DNA of 64,000 nt from Bacillota bacterium (GCA_021770445.1 JAETQY010000005.1:124001-188000), one strand, 5' to 3'; positions 1 to 8,965 are shown, counted from the first letter of the stretch. Notes: generated by a model not told the origin, from the sequence alone. Numbers and translations are program-made.

Positions 1-1
1 G

Positions 2-223
2 GTTATGTTTGCCGGCTGGGAGCGGGACGCCGGCCCCCAGGTGGTCTATGTGGCCTCCAACGCCTGGTGGGAGGACCTAAATGTCACCCTGCCCCAGCTA
101 CCCGCCTCCATGTACTGGGAGAAGGCGGTGGATACCTGGACAGCGGAGCAGAATGAAGCTCCCGTCGCCGGTACACAGGCCGTTGTCCGGGGACGGAGCG
201 TGGCAGTATTTGTCGCCCGATAA
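2..223 (+). CDS. Glycogen debranching enzyme / isoamylase-type C-terminus (partial)
   Basis: Only the last 73 codons are present; the gene enters from the left edge. The text (VYVASNAWWEDLNVTLPQLP, then a VDTW block and a short beta-rich tail ending SVAVFVAR) resembles the C-terminal beta-sandwich that follows the catalytic barrel in GlgX/isoamylase/pullulanase glycoside hydrolases of family GH13. Those enzymes hydrolyse alpha-1,6 branch points in glycogen or starch. No catalytic residues lie in this fragment, so the exact specificity cannot be judged. The stop TAA at 221-223 is followed by a strong hairpin. Confidence 0.6.
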   Translation, partial: VMFAGWERDAGPQVVYVASNAWWEDLNVTLPQLPASMYWEKAVDTWTAEQNEAPVAGTQAVVRGRSVAVFVAR

Positions 224-228
224 TCAAA

Positions 229-265
229 CAGTTCCCCGCCAGTGGGCGGGGAACTGCTGCTGTTT
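229..265. terminator. Hairpin between convergent genes
   Basis: A perfect 12-bp stem (229-240 with 245-256, loop AGTG) is followed by CTGCTGTTTT on the plus strand. It lies between the converging debranching-enzyme and dehydrogenase genes and probably ends transcription from the left. Confidence 0.6.
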
Positions 266-1197
266 TAGCGGACCAGGTTGCGCAGGGGCTCTCCCGCCAT
301 ATAGCGGCGCAGGTTGTCCAGCGCCATCTCCACACACTTCCGGCGGGTGATCTCCAGCCGCATCCCCCCGGCCACGTGGGGGGTAAGGAGCAGCCTGGGC
401 GTATCCCACAGGGGGCTGTCCTTGGGCAGGGGCTCCGGGTCGGTGACGTCCAGGGCCGCCCCCCACAGCTTGCCCGCCCTCATGGCTTGGGCCAGGGCCT
501 CCTGATCCAGGACGGTCCCCCGCCCGGCGCTGAGGAGGATGGCGTCGTCCTTCATCAGGGACAGGCGGTGGGCGTCCATCAGCCCCGCCGTCTGGGGGGA
601 GTGGGGCAGGACCAGCGCCGCCACGTCGGCCTGGGGCAGCAGATCGTCCAGCTCCTCCATGGGGTATACCTCGTCAAAGCCCTCCACCGGCCCGTTTACC
701 CTCCGTTTCAGGCCGATGGTCTTCGCCCCCAGCCCTTGGCACAGCTTGGCGAAGTCGCTGCCCACGTGGCCCGCCCCCGCCACCAGCACGGTGGCGCCCA
801 GGATGGTCTTCATAGCCCCCTCGTCCTTCCAGACGTGGGCTCGCTGGCTGTCCACATAGGTGGGCAGGCGGCGGCACAGGGCCAGCAGGCAGGTGAGCAT
901 GTGCTCGGCCACGCTGCGGCTGTTGGAGCCGCTGGAGGAGGTAAACAGCACCCCGGAGGGCAGCATCCCGTCGTACTCCTCGGTGCCCGCCCACATGGTC
1001 TGGAACCATTTCAAGCTGGCCGCCCCCTTCATCATCTCCGGCCGGGGCCAGCCGAACATGACGGTGGCGGCGGCGATCTGCTCTGGGGTTACCGTGCTGC
1101 TGCGGGCGTAAACGTGTTTCGCCTTCGGGGCGACAATTTCAAATTCCTCCCGTTCCCCCTCCTTCAGGGGGAGCAGATTCAAAATATATTCCTGCAT
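265..1197 (-). CDS. D-2-hydroxyacid dehydrogenase
   Basis: A 310-residue NAD(P)-dependent D-isomer 2-hydroxyacid dehydrogenase, reducing a 2-keto acid to the D-2-hydroxy acid (substrate not assignable). The Rossmann glycine motif GAGHVGS is at 141-147. The catalytic Arg/Glu/His set is visible as R226 (SAGRGTV), E255 (DPEPLP) and H274 (LTPHVAGG). An upstream in-frame ATG at 1278 exists, but the ATG at 1197 is preceded by GGAAAGGAGC at proper spacing and gives a family-typical N-terminus, so I chose it. The gene is monocistronic and converges on the debranching gene. Glyoxylate/hydroxypyruvate reductase (GhrA-like) is an equally good name. Confidence 0.85.
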   Translation of the reverse strand: MQEYILNLLPLKEGEREEFEIVAPKAKHVYARSSTVTPEQIAAATVMFGWPRPEMMKGAASLKWFQTMWAGTEEYDGMLPSGVLFTSSSGSNSRSVAEHMLTCLLALCRRLPTYVDSQRAHVWKDEGAMKTILGATVLVAGAGHVGSDFAKLCQGLGAKTIGLKRRVNGPVEGFDEVYPMEELDDLLPQADVAALVLPHSPQTAGLMDAHRLSLMKDDAILLSAGRGTVLDQEALAQAMRAGKLWGAALDVTDPEPLPKDSPLWDTPRLLLTPHVAGGMRLEITRRKCVEMALDNLRRYMAGEPLRNLVR

Positions 1198-1219
1198 GGC
1201 GGCGCTCCTTTCCAATTTC

Positions 1220-1240
1220 GGGCGGCCAAGGGCCGCCCCT
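1220..1240. repeat. Half-copy of the GGGGCGGCC palindrome family
   Basis: A short GC-rich palindrome (GGGCGGCC, AAG, GGCCGCCC) sits just upstream of the dehydrogenase start. It resembles one arm of the larger intergenic repeats at 7482, 11659, 28106 and 37204. Confidence 0.4.
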
Positions 1241-1286
1241 ATATTATACCGGACCTCGTTCCGGGTGACAAGTCCCATTCTTCGCC

Positions 1287-1315
1287 TTTACTCCCCTGGA
1301 AAGGTGTGGTAAAAT
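1287..1315 (+). promoter_or_regulatory. Putative recG promoter
   Basis: TTTACT (1287-1292), 17-bp spacer, TAAAAT (1310-1315), with a TGG just before the -10, about 35 bp upstream of the recG start. Reads as a sigma-A type promoter. Confidence 0.5.
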
Positions 1316-1348
1316 AGGGTATATTTCAATCGAAAGGAGGCCTTCCCC

Positions 1349-3439
1349 ATGGAGATCACCCGCAGAACGCCCCTCACCGACTTCCCCGGCGTGGGGGAGG
1401 CCCGGGCCAAAAAGCTGGAAAAGCTGGGGCTGACCGCCGCCGGGGACCTGCTCACCTGGTACCCCCGGGACTACGAGGACCGCAGGAAAATTTACACCAT
1501 CCGGGACGCCCCTCTGGAGGGAAAAGTGTGCGTAGCCGCCATGGCGGCGGAGCACCCCCGGCTGTCCCGCATCCGGAAGGGATTGGAACTGGTTCAGGTG
1601 AAGGTGGTTGACGATACTGGAGCCCTCCATCTCACTTTTTTCAACCAGAGCTACCTGGAGCGGGCCATCAAAGCGGGGGAAGAGTACATCTTTTACGGTT
1701 CTGTGGAGGTTCAGGGCCGGCGAAGGGCTATAGTAAACCCGATTTTCGAGCGTGTTGACAAGCAATCGTTTACTGGTTGCATCATGCCGGTTTACCGGTT
1801 GACAGCGGGAATTTCCAACCATCTGCTGGCCTCTCTCACCCGTCAGGCCCTGTCCTGCGCCGGGGAGATGCCTGAGACCCTGCCCCAGCACATCCGTCAG
1901 GACCACAACCTGGCCGCGGCGGAGTTTTCTCTGAACAACATCCACTTCCCGGAGAACGAGGAGGCTCTGGCCCTGGCTCGGCGGCGGCTGGCCTTCGAGG
2001 AGCTGTTCTACCTGGCGGTGGGCCTCAGCTTTTTAAAGGACCGCCGGGGCCAGGAGGGGACCAGCTTTTCCCTTTCCCCTCGGCCCAAGGAGGAGTTTCT
2101 CTCCCTCCTCCCCTTCTCCCCCACCCAGGCCCAGAGCCGGGTGATGGATGAGGTAGCCGCCGATCTGGCCAGCCACCAGCCCATGAACCGGCTGATCCAG
2201 GGGGACGTTGGCTCAGGTAAGACCGCCGTGGCCGCCTACGCCGGCTGGCTGTGCGCCGGGAGCGACTGTCAAACCGCCCTTATGGCACCCACCGAGGTAC
2301 TGGCTGAGCAGCACTTCAAGTCCCTGTCCGCCCTGCTCTCCCCCGCCGGGGTGCGGGTGGGACTGCTCACCGGCTCTATGACAGCGGCGGAGAAGAAAAA
2401 GACCCGTGCCGCCCTGGCCGAGGGTGAAATTGACTTCGTGGTGGGCACCCACGCCCTGATCTCCGAGGGGGTGGCCTTCCGTAAGCTGGCCCTCATCGTG
2501 GCCGACGAGCAGCACCGCTTCGGCGTGGCCCAGCGGGCCGCCCTGGCTGCTAAGAGCGGCGGGGATACCGTCCCCCACGTGCTGGTCATGTCCGCCACCC
2601 CCATTCCCCGGACCCTGGCACTCATCATCTACGGCGACCTGGACGTGTCGGTCATCGACCAGCTCCCCCCCGGCCGCACTCCCATCGCTACCTACGTGGT
2701 CCGGGAGGACAAGCGCCAGCGGATGTACGGCTTTGTCCGCAAGCAGGTGGCCGAGGGGCGGCAGGTGTACATCATCTGCCCCGCCGTGGAGGAGAACCCG
2801 GACGCCGCCCTTCCCGGGGAGGAGAGCCCCGCCCTGAACCTGAAAGCGGTGAAGACCTACGCGGAGAAGCTGCAAAGGGACGTCTTCCCCGACCTGCGGG
2901 TGGGACTGCTCCACGGGAAGATGAAGCCCCGGGAGAAGGAGGCGGCCATGTCGGCTTTTTCTTCCGGCGAGACCCAGGTGCTGGTGGCCACCACCGTGGT
3001 GGAGGTGGGGGTGGACGTGCCCAACGCCTCCCTCATCATCATCGAAAACGCCGACCGCTTCGGCCTCAGCCAGCTCCACCAGCTCCGGGGCCGGGTGGGC
3101 CGGGGACAGCACCCCTCCCACTGCGTCCTCATCACTGGCACCCGCAGCCGGGAGGCCATGGAGCGGCTGCACACCCTGGCCTCCACCACCGACGGCTTCA
3201 AGATCTCCGAGGAGGACCTGAAGGCCCGGGGGCCGGGGGACTTCTTCGGCAACCGGCAGCACGGCCTGCCCCAGATGAAGCTGGCCGACCTGGCCGGGGA
3301 TATGCGGCTGCTCAGCGAGGCCCAGGAGGCCGCCCGGAGCCTGCTGGAGGAGGACCCCCAGCTCACCCGGCCGGAGAACCGGCCCGTCCTGGAGCGGGTG
3401 CGACAGCTCTTCGCCGACACCCCTGACATCTTCAACTGA
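1349..3439 (+). CDS. recG: ATP-dependent DNA helicase RecG
   Basis: A 696-residue RecG, the superfamily 2 helicase that remodels stalled forks and Holliday junctions. An N-terminal helix-hairpin-like segment (DFPGVGEARAKKL) and OB-type wedge region precede the helicase core. Walker A GDVGSGKT is at 285-292 and the DEQH box at 386-389; the motif VI region QLRGRVGRG lies near residue 590. Length matches the family (about 680-700). The ATG is preceded by AAAGGAGG at good spacing. It is followed closely by a small redox-type gene that may be co-transcribed. Confidence 0.97.
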   Translation: MEITRRTPLTDFPGVGEARAKKLEKLGLTAAGDLLTWYPRDYEDRRKIYTIRDAPLEGKVCVAAMAAEHPRLSRIRKGLELVQVKVVDDTGALHLTFFNQSYLERAIKAGEEYIFYGSVEVQGRRRAIVNPIFERVDKQSFTGCIMPVYRLTAGISNHLLASLTRQALSCAGEMPETLPQHIRQDHNLAAAEFSLNNIHFPENEEALALARRRLAFEELFYLAVGLSFLKDRRGQEGTSFSLSPRPKEEFLSLLPFSPTQAQSRVMDEVAADLASHQPMNRLIQGDVGSGKTAVAAYAGWLCAGSDCQTALMAPTEVLAEQHFKSLSALLSPAGVRVGLLTGSMTAAEKKKTRAALAEGEIDFVVGTHALISEGVAFRKLALIVADEQHRFGVAQRAALAAKSGGDTVPHVLVMSATPIPRTLALIIYGDLDVSVIDQLPPGRTPIATYVVREDKRQRMYGFVRKQVAEGRQVYIICPAVEENPDAALPGEESPALNLKAVKTYAEKLQRDVFPDLRVGLLHGKMKPREKEAAMSAFSSGETQVLVATTVVEVGVDVPNASLIIIENADRFGLSQLHQLRGRVGRGQHPSHCVLITGTRSREAMERLHTLASTTDGFKISEEDLKARGPGDFFGNRQHGLPQMKLADLAGDMRLLSEAQEAARSLLEEDPQLTRPENRPVLERVRQLFADTPDIFN

Positions 3440-3481
3440 CCGTCCGGTCCAAAAATCATTTTACAGACAGGAGAATGAATT

Positions 3482-3850
3482 ATGACACACTTAGAAAAAG
3501 CCCAGGAGCTCCGGGCCCGCACCGACAAGCACTTCAACTGCTGCCAGGCCGTTCTGGTCACCTATGCCCAGGATATCGGCCTCACCGAGGAGCAGGCCTA
3601 CGACCTGGGGGCCAATTTCGGCTCCGGGATGCGGTGCGGCTCGGTCTGTGGCACCCTCACCGGGGCGCTGATGGTGCTGGGCATGAAGGGCTGCAACGAG
3701 GAGCAGTCCGCCGCCCTCCTGCGCCAGTTCCGGGAAAAGCACGGGGACATCAACTGCGCCGCTCTGCTGAAAAAATCCCACGACGCGGGCATCCCCCGAA
3801 AGGAACACTGCGACGGCCTGGTCTTTGAGGTAGTGCAGATGCTTGAATAA
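3482..3850 (+). CDS. C_GCAxxG_C_C family redox-type protein
   Basis: A 122-residue soluble protein of the C_GCAxxG_C_C family, thought to be redox-active or metal-binding and common in anaerobes. The pattern is present as FNCCQAV (C20, C21), the glycine-rich GSGMRCGSVCG stretch (C52, C56), KGC (C71), NCA (C92) and EHC (C110). ACAGGAGAATGAATT precedes the ATG. The gene lies 42 bp after recG and ends before a strong hairpin. The biochemical role of the family is not established, so only family membership is claimed. Confidence 0.8.
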   Translation: MTHLEKAQELRARTDKHFNCCQAVLVTYAQDIGLTEEQAYDLGANFGSGMRCGSVCGTLTGALMVLGMKGCNEEQSAALLRQFREKHGDINCAALLKKSHDAGIPRKEHCDGLVFEVVQMLE

Positions 3851-3902
3851 AAATCGGGGCCCCCAACGCGACCCAATGAAGCGGCCTTTGCGACGGCGAA
3901 AA

Positions 3903-3940
3903 CCAAACAGGGACACCCCGGTAGGGGTGTCCCTGTTTGG
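3903..3940. terminator. 17-bp perfect hairpin, terminator-like
   Basis: A perfect 17-bp inverted repeat (3903-3919 with 3924-3940, loop GGTA) lies about 50 bp after the C_GCAxxG gene. No clear T-run follows on either strand, so it may be a processing or stability hairpin rather than an intrinsic terminator. Confidence 0.5.
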
Positions 3941-4149
3941 TGATCTGGAAGGATGGATGAAAAAGGAATGATGGAGTCAAAGCTCAAAAACTTTTGGGAA
4001 CACCGGCAAGAGCGGCAGCCGGCGCTTCGTTAAATTTTTAACCCTTGCTCTGTCCAAGACTTTACCACTCTGCGAAGGGAAATGCCATCCCCAAATCCAT
4101 TATATGTTATATTAGTGTTTTGTTATTATTTTAGTCAAATATCAATCAG

Positions 4150-4178
4150 TTGAAATTACCCACAAAAAGTTGTATGAT
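4150..4178 (+). promoter_or_regulatory. Putative mutY promoter
   Basis: TTGAAA (4150-4155), exactly 17 bp, TATGAT (4173-4178), 32 bp upstream of the mutY start codon. Confidence 0.65.
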
Positions 4179-4210
4179 AGCCAAAAGAACGAAAAGAGAG
4201 GAGCCCCACT

Positions 4211-5257
4211 TTGGACGAACTGAGACAGCTGCCCATCCCTCTGCTGGTCTGGTATCGGGAGCACGCCCGGACCCTGCCCTGGCGGAGCGACCCCACCCCC
4301 TACCATGTGTGGGTATCTGAAATCATGCTCCAGCAGACCCGGGTGGCGGCGGTGCTGGACTACTACCGCTGCTTTCTGGAGACGGCCCCGGACGTAGCCA
4401 GCCTGGCCGACCTGCCTGAGGACCGGCTGATGAAGTTGTGGCAGGGGCTGGGCTACTACAGTAGGGCCAGAAACCTGCAAAAGGCGGCCAAACAGATCAT
4501 GGTCAATCACAACGGAGTATTCCCAAATACTTATGAGGATATCCGGGCCCTGGCCGGGGTGGGAGACTACACCGCCGGTGCCATCTCCTCCATCGCTTTC
4601 GGACTGCCTGTCCCGGCGGTGGACGGGAATGTCCTCCGGGTATGCGCCCGGCTCACCGAGGACAGCAGCGACATCGCCGCCCCCGCCACGAAGAAGCGGG
4701 TGACGACCGCTCTGGGGGCGATCATCCCCCTGGACGCCCCGGGGGACTTTAACCAGGCCCTCATGGAGCTGGGGGCCACAATTTGCCTGCCCAACGGGGC
4801 GCCCCTGTGCGAAAAATGCCCAGCGGCGGCGTTCTGTCGGGCCTGTCAGGAGGGGCGGACGGGTGAGCTGCCCGTCAAGTCGCCCAAGAAGGCCCGGCGG
4901 GTAGAGGCGCGGACCGTCTATCTCTTATTCTATGGAGATCGTGTGGCTCTCCGCCGCCGGCCGGACCGGGGCCTGTTGGCTGGGCTGTGGGAGTACCCCA
5001 ATGAGCTATCGGACGGGACCGACTGGCCGGAGCGGTGGGGGCTGACGGCCCCCTCCCTGGAGCGGGCGGGGACAGGTAAGCACATCTTTACCCATATCGA
5101 GTGGCACATGACCGCCCTGACCGGGGAACTGGACAGCACCCAACTCCCGGAGGGCTGGGTGTGGGCCGGCCGGGAGGAGTTGGTGGACACCTACACCGTC
5201 CCCAACGCCTTTCGGAGCTTTGAGCAAATCGTCCTGGATCGGCTGGGGCACTTTTGA
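4211..5257 (+). CDS. mutY: A/G-specific adenine DNA glycosylase MutY
   Basis: A 348-residue MutY, which removes adenine mispaired with 8-oxoguanine. The catalytic Glu is E37 in VSEIMLQQTR, the helix-hairpin-helix is AGVGDYTAGA (about 115-124), and the catalytic Asp is D138 in VPAVDGN. The [4Fe-4S] ligands are C192, C200, C203 and C209, spaced C-X7-C-X2-C-X5-C; the first gap is one residue longer than in Escherichia coli MutY. The C-terminal third fits the NUDIX-like 8-oxoG recognition domain. The start is TTG at 4211 with AGAGAGGAG upstream. A PflX-like gene follows 13 bp later, probably in the same transcript. Confidence 0.95.
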   Translation: MDELRQLPIPLLVWYREHARTLPWRSDPTPYHVWVSEIMLQQTRVAAVLDYYRCFLETAPDVASLADLPEDRLMKLWQGLGYYSRARNLQKAAKQIMVNHNGVFPNTYEDIRALAGVGDYTAGAISSIAFGLPVPAVDGNVLRVCARLTEDSSDIAAPATKKRVTTALGAIIPLDAPGDFNQALMELGATICLPNGAPLCEKCPAAAFCRACQEGRTGELPVKSPKKARRVEARTVYLLFYGDRVALRRRPDRGLLAGLWEYPNELSDGTDWPERWGLTAPSLERAGTGKHIFTHIEWHMTALTGELDSTQLPEGWVWAGREELVDTYTVPNAFRSFEQIVLDRLGHF

Positions 5258-5270
5258 GAGGAGGCGCGCC

Positions 5271-6149
5271 ATGAGCTGCAAGCTGTGTCCCCGGAGCTGC
5301 GGGGCGGAGCGCACCGAAAACATCGGACACGGCTATTGTCGGATGCCCGCTGCTCCCGTCCTGGCCCGGGCTGCCCTCCACCTCTGGGAGGAACCCCCCA
5401 TCTCCGGGACCCGTGGCTCAGGGACAGTCTTCTTTTCCGGCTGCTCTCTGGGCTGCGTGTTCTGCCAGAATGAGAAAATTAGCCATCAGGACTTCGGGAA
5501 AGCCGTCACTCTGGACCGTCTGCGAGAGATCTGCGAGGCGCTTATCGCCCAGGGTGCCCACAACCTGAATTTCGTCAACCCCACCCACTACGCCCATGTC
5601 CTCGCCGCCCTGCTGAGAGACTGGCGGCCCCCTGTCCCCCTTGTATTCAACACCGGGGGATATGACAGAGTGGATACCCTCCGGGAGCTGGAGGGCAAGG
5701 TGGACATCTACCTCCCCGACCTGAAATATCTGGATGGCGGCACCGCCCAGCGGTACTCCGGGGCCCCTGATTACCCGGAAGTCGCCCAGACCGCCATCCG
5801 GGAGATGGTCCGTCAGACCGGCCCCTGCCGTTTTGATGATAACAGGCTATTATTAAGAGGGACGATTATACGCCATCTGATCCTTCCAGGCCAGTTGAAC
5901 CAGGCCAAGGCGGTGATGGACTGGGTGGCCCGGGAGTTCGAGCCGGGGACGGTGCTCTTCTCCCTCATGAGCCAGTACACCCCCTGGGGGGACCTGTCCG
6001 CCTGCCCGGAGATCGACCGCCGCCTGCGTCCTGGGGAGATGCGAGCCGCTCAGGAGTATATGGAAAATTTGGGTCTGGCCGGTTTTACCCAGGAGCGGAC
6101 CTCGGCCCGGGAGGAGTATACCCCGCCCTTTGATCTCACCGGCATATGA
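5271..6149 (+). CDS. PflX-like radical SAM protein
   Basis: A 292-residue radical SAM protein resembling the PflX group of pyruvate formate-lyase-activating-enzyme homologues. The SAM-cluster motif is CSLGCVFC (C58, C62, C65). An N-terminal cysteine pattern (C3, C6, C10, C23) and WEEPPISGTRGSGTVFFSGC match this group. Its physiological substrate is unknown; true glycyl-radical activation is not implied. An upstream in-frame ATG at 5220 lies inside mutY; the ATG at 5271 with GAGAGGAGG is preferred. A terminator separates it from the converging rlmH. Confidence 0.85.
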   Translation: MSCKLCPRSCGAERTENIGHGYCRMPAAPVLARAALHLWEEPPISGTRGSGTVFFSGCSLGCVFCQNEKISHQDFGKAVTLDRLREICEALIAQGAHNLNFVNPTHYAHVLAALLRDWRPPVPLVFNTGGYDRVDTLRELEGKVDIYLPDLKYLDGGTAQRYSGAPDYPEVAQTAIREMVRQTGPCRFDDNRLLLRGTIIRHLILPGQLNQAKAVMDWVAREFEPGTVLFSLMSQYTPWGDLSACPEIDRRLRPGEMRAAQEYMENLGLAGFTQERTSAREEYTPPFDLTGI

Positions 6150-6152
6150 AAG

Positions 6153-6178
6153 GAGCCTGACGGCAACCCGTCAGGCTC
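6153..6178. terminator. Bidirectional hairpin between pflX-like and rlmH
   Basis: An 11-bp stem (6153-6163 with 6168-6178, loop CAAC) followed by TTA on the plus strand. It abuts the rlmH stop codon, serving two converging transcripts. Confidence 0.65.
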
Positions 6179-6658
6179 TTACTTGTGGTAGGACGACCCC
6201 TCGTTGATTTTGAACGCCCGGTAGATCTGCTCCAGGAGCATAACCCGGGCCAGGTGGTGGGGGAAGGTCATAGGGGACATGGACAGCTGGACGCCGGCCT
6301 CCGCCTTGATGGAGGGGTGGAGGCCGTAGCTGCCACCGATGAGAAAGACCAGATGCTTGTCCCCACAGCCCTGAGCAGGGATCATATGGGCCATCTCCTC
6401 GCTGGAGCACATTCTTCCCTCCACGCACAGGGCCACCAGCCGGGAGCTGGGAGGGAGCTTGCCCCGAATGGCCTCCCCCTCTTTGGCCAGGGCGTTGGTG
6501 ATCTCCCCCAGGGTGGGGTCCTTGGACACCTTGGCCTCGGAAATCTCCACCACTGTCAGCTTGCAGTAGGAGGACAGCCGCTTCACGTACTCGTCGCAGG
6601 CGTCCTTGTAGAATTTTTCCTTCAGCTTGCCCACACAGATCAGATAGACACTCAACAT
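6179..6658 (-). CDS. rlmH: 23S rRNA (pseudouridine1915-N3)-methyltransferase RlmH
   Basis: A 159-residue SPOUT-family methyltransferase that methylates pseudouridine 1915 of 23S rRNA in assembled ribosomes. The SAM-binding knot shows as FLIGGSYG (107-112 covers the core) and the protein ends in the conserved basic tail SSYHK. Length equals that of Staphylococcus aureus RlmH. Its start codon overlaps the end of the upstream MBL-fold gene by a few bases, indicating translational coupling, as is usual for yycJ/walJ-rlmH arrangements. Confidence 0.95.
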   Translation of the reverse strand: MLSVYLICVGKLKEKFYKDACDEYVKRLSSYCKLTVVEISEAKVSKDPTLGEITNALAKEGEAIRGKLPPSSRLVALCVEGRMCSSEEMAHMIPAQGCGDKHLVFLIGGSYGLHPSIKAEAGVQLSMSPMTFPHHLARVMLLEQIYRAFKINEGSSYHK

Positions 6659-7458
6659 ACCGGCACCTCCTTTGGCCGCCAGGCGGGACCCGGAGAGGCG
6701 GTCGGGGCCACCGACAGGGTGACGTCCCGCTCCAGGTCGCAGTCCATGGCCAGCAGCCGCCGGGACACCGCCTCATAGGCCCAGGCGGGGGTGTTGTTGG
6801 TCTGGGACAGATGGGCCAGGATCACCGTCTGGGCGCCCGCCTCCACGGCGAAGGCGGCCAGCTCCGCCCCCGCCTCGTTGGACAGGTGGCCCCGGTCCCC
6901 CAGGATGCGCTGCTTTAAGTAGTAGGGATAGGGCCCCGATCTGACCCAGTCCACATCGTGGTTGGTCTCACACACCAGCAGGTCGCAGCCCTCCACCGCC
7001 CGGCGGACCGGTTCGGTGACATGCCCCAGGTCGGTACACAGCACCATGCGGACTCCCTCCCCGGCGATGGACCAGCCTACGCTGCCCGCCGCGTCGTGCG
7101 GCGTGGGGAAGGATTCCACCCACAGCGCGCCGATCTGAGCCCCGGTGCCCGCCTCCTGGACCCGGACCAGGTCATCCAGAAAGGCCGTCTTATAGCACAG
7201 CTGGCGGCAGGTGGGGCCGGTGGCGTGGATGGGGACACGGTTCTTTTTGGTAAACACCTGGAGCCCAGAGATATGGTCGCTGTGCTCATGGGTGATGAGG
7301 ATGGCGGACAGGGCCTCCGGCCGGACCCCCTGTGCCGCCAGGCCAGCGGTAAGGCGCCTGGCGGAGATACCGGCGTCCAGCAGGATGTGGGTGTCCCCGC
7401 AGGACACCAGGGCGGCGTTGCCGGTGGAGCCGCTGGCCAGGGTGGTAAAGGTAAACAC
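6652..7458 (-). CDS. WalJ/YycJ-like MBL-fold metallohydrolase
   Basis: A 268-residue metallo-beta-lactamase-fold hydrolase of the YycJ/WalJ type, proposed to act as a nuclease tied to cell-wall and DNA-replication coordination. The zinc motif THEHSDH is at 56-62; further metal ligands appear in TPHD and in CTDLGH. No good ATG exists at the family N-terminus; GTG at 7458, preceded by AGAGGGGG, gives the family start FTFTTLASGSTGNA, so I use it. The longer open frame upstream is only antisense noise over murA. A palindromic repeat separates it from murA. Confidence 0.85.
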   Translation of the reverse strand: MFTFTTLASGSTGNAALVSCGDTHILLDAGISARRLTAGLAAQGVRPEALSAILITHEHSDHISGLQVFTKKNRVPIHATGPTCRQLCYKTAFLDDLVRVQEAGTGAQIGALWVESFPTPHDAAGSVGWSIAGEGVRMVLCTDLGHVTEPVRRAVEGCDLLVCETNHDVDWVRSGPYPYYLKQRILGDRGHLSNEAGAELAAFAVEAGAQTVILAHLSQTNNTPAWAYEAVSRRLLAMDCDLERDVTLSVAPTASPGPAWRPKEVPVC

Positions 7459-7481
7459 AGGAAACCCCCTCTGAAAAAATC

Positions 7482-7550
7482 GCAGGGCGGCCCTTGGGCC
7501 GCCCCGCAGGATATCAGGAAAACGGGGCGGCTCAGAAGGCCGCCCCTGCA
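7482..7550. repeat. GC-rich palindromic repeat (variant copy)
   Basis: Two GGCGGCC/GGCCGCC palindromes in inverted arrangement fill most of the gap between murA and the MBL gene. The outer ends read CAGGGCGGCC and GGCCGCCCCTG. It is a diverged relative of the TGTAGGGG repeats at 11659, 28106 and 37204. Confidence 0.55.
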
Positions 7551-7558
7551 CATAAGCG

Positions 7559-8854
7559 TTACCCCACCTGGGACTGATCCTCCTCGCCGGGCACGTTGAC
7601 GATCTGAATGTCGGCCCCCACAGCGGCCAGCTTTTCCACGATGGTCTCATAGCCTCGCTCAATATGGTGGATGCCGTCGATCTCGGTGGTACCCTGGGCA
7701 GCCAGTCCGGCGATAACCATAGCGGCCCCGGCCCGCAGGTCGCAGGCGTGGACAGGGGCACCAGTGAGATGGTCCACCCCCTCGATGACGGCCACCTTGC
7801 CGTCCACCTGGATATGGGCCCCCATGCGGCGGAACTCGTCCACATAGCGGTAGCGGTTATCCCAGACCCCCTCGGTCAGGACACTGGTGCCCTGGGCGAT
7901 ACACAGCACAGCGGCGATCTGAGGCTGCATATCGGTGGGAAAGCCGGGATAGGGCATGGTCTTGACATTCACCCGGCCAAGCTGGCCCTCCCGGCGCAGG
8001 AGGAGGGCGTCGTCCTGCTCCTCCACCTCCACCCCCATCTCCACCAGCTTGGCGGTGATGCAGTCCAGATGCTTGGGGATCACATTTTTAATAAGGACCT
8101 CGCCCCCGGCGGCAGCTACGGCGGCCATATAGGTGCCCGCCTCGATCTGGTCGGGGATGATGGAGTAGCTCCCGCCCCGCAGCCGGGACACCCCCCGGAT
8201 CTTAATGACGTCGGTGCCCGCCCCCCGGATATCGGCCCCCATGGAGTTGAGGAAGTTGGCCAGGTCCACAATATGGGGCTCCTTGGCGGCGTTTTCAATG
8301 ACAGTGAGGCCCTCGGCCAGAGTGGCGGCCAGCATGATGTTCATGGTGGCCCCCACGGAGACGATGTCCAGATAGACCTGCCCGCCAGTCAGGCGGGAGC
8401 CGTTGGGGACGCGGGCGTAGATCAGGCCGCTGCGCACATCCACCTCGGCCCCCATGGCCACAAAGCCCTTGATATGCTGATCCACCGGCCGGCCGCCCAG
8501 ATCGCAGCCGCCGGGCAGGGGGACCTCCGCCCAGCCGAACCGGCTGAGCAGGGCGCCCACCAGATAATAGCTGGCACGGATCTTCCGGGCCAGCTCATAG
8601 GGCACCTGGCGGTTGCGGATGTGAGAACAGTCCACCTCAATGGTGGTCCGGTTCACAGTGCGGATGTCGGCGCCCAGCTCCTGTAAAATTTGGAGGATCA
8701 ACGTCACATCGCTGATCTGAGGGACATTTTCGATACGGCACACCCCGTCTACCAGCAGGGCGGCGGGAATAATGGCGACAGCGGCATTTTTAGCTCCGCT
8801 GATCTGAATCGTTCCATGGAGGGGATTCCCCCCGTGAATCAAATACTTTGTCAA
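7559..8854 (-). CDS. murA: UDP-N-acetylglucosamine 1-carboxyvinyltransferase MurA
   Basis: A 431-residue MurA, which transfers enolpyruvate from PEP to UDP-GlcNAc in the first committed step of peptidoglycan synthesis. The N-terminal GTIQISGAKNAA substrate motif is present, and the catalytic loop Cys is C117 in LPGGCDLGGRP, so the usual fosfomycin-target cysteine is retained. Length is typical (about 420-435). A strong promoter lies about 110 bp upstream. The next gene downstream is the MBL-fold hydrolase, then rlmH. Confidence 0.97.
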   Translation of the reverse strand: MTKYLIHGGNPLHGTIQISGAKNAAVAIIPAALLVDGVCRIENVPQISDVTLILQILQELGADIRTVNRTTIEVDCSHIRNRQVPYELARKIRASYYLVGALLSRFGWAEVPLPGGCDLGGRPVDQHIKGFVAMGAEVDVRSGLIYARVPNGSRLTGGQVYLDIVSVGATMNIMLAATLAEGLTVIENAAKEPHIVDLANFLNSMGADIRGAGTDVIKIRGVSRLRGGSYSIIPDQIEAGTYMAAVAAAGGEVLIKNVIPKHLDCITAKLVEMGVEVEEQDDALLLRREGQLGRVNVKTMPYPGFPTDMQPQIAAVLCIAQGTSVLTEGVWDNRYRYVDEFRRMGAHIQVDGKVAVIEGVDHLTGAPVHACDLRAGAAMVIAGLAAQGTTEIDGIHHIERGYETIVEKLAAVGADIQIVNVPGEEDQSQVG

Positions 8855-8965
8855 ACGACAGCACCCTCTTTTCCAAGTCTTGGAATCTATGAAGATATGG
8901 CTGAAATGCCATATGTAAAATCAAAAGAAGACCCTGATTTAACCAGGGCGTAACAAACCGGATAT

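Larger units (their letters stand above)
3851..4210. other. Intergenic region, about 360 bp
   Basis: Apart from the 17-bp hairpin at 3903-3940 and the mutY promoter at 4150-4178, I see no gene here. The middle (about 3990-4150) becomes AT-rich and holds an imperfect hairpin around CACCGGCAAGAGCGGCAGCC. No RNA family was recognised. Confidence 0.5.
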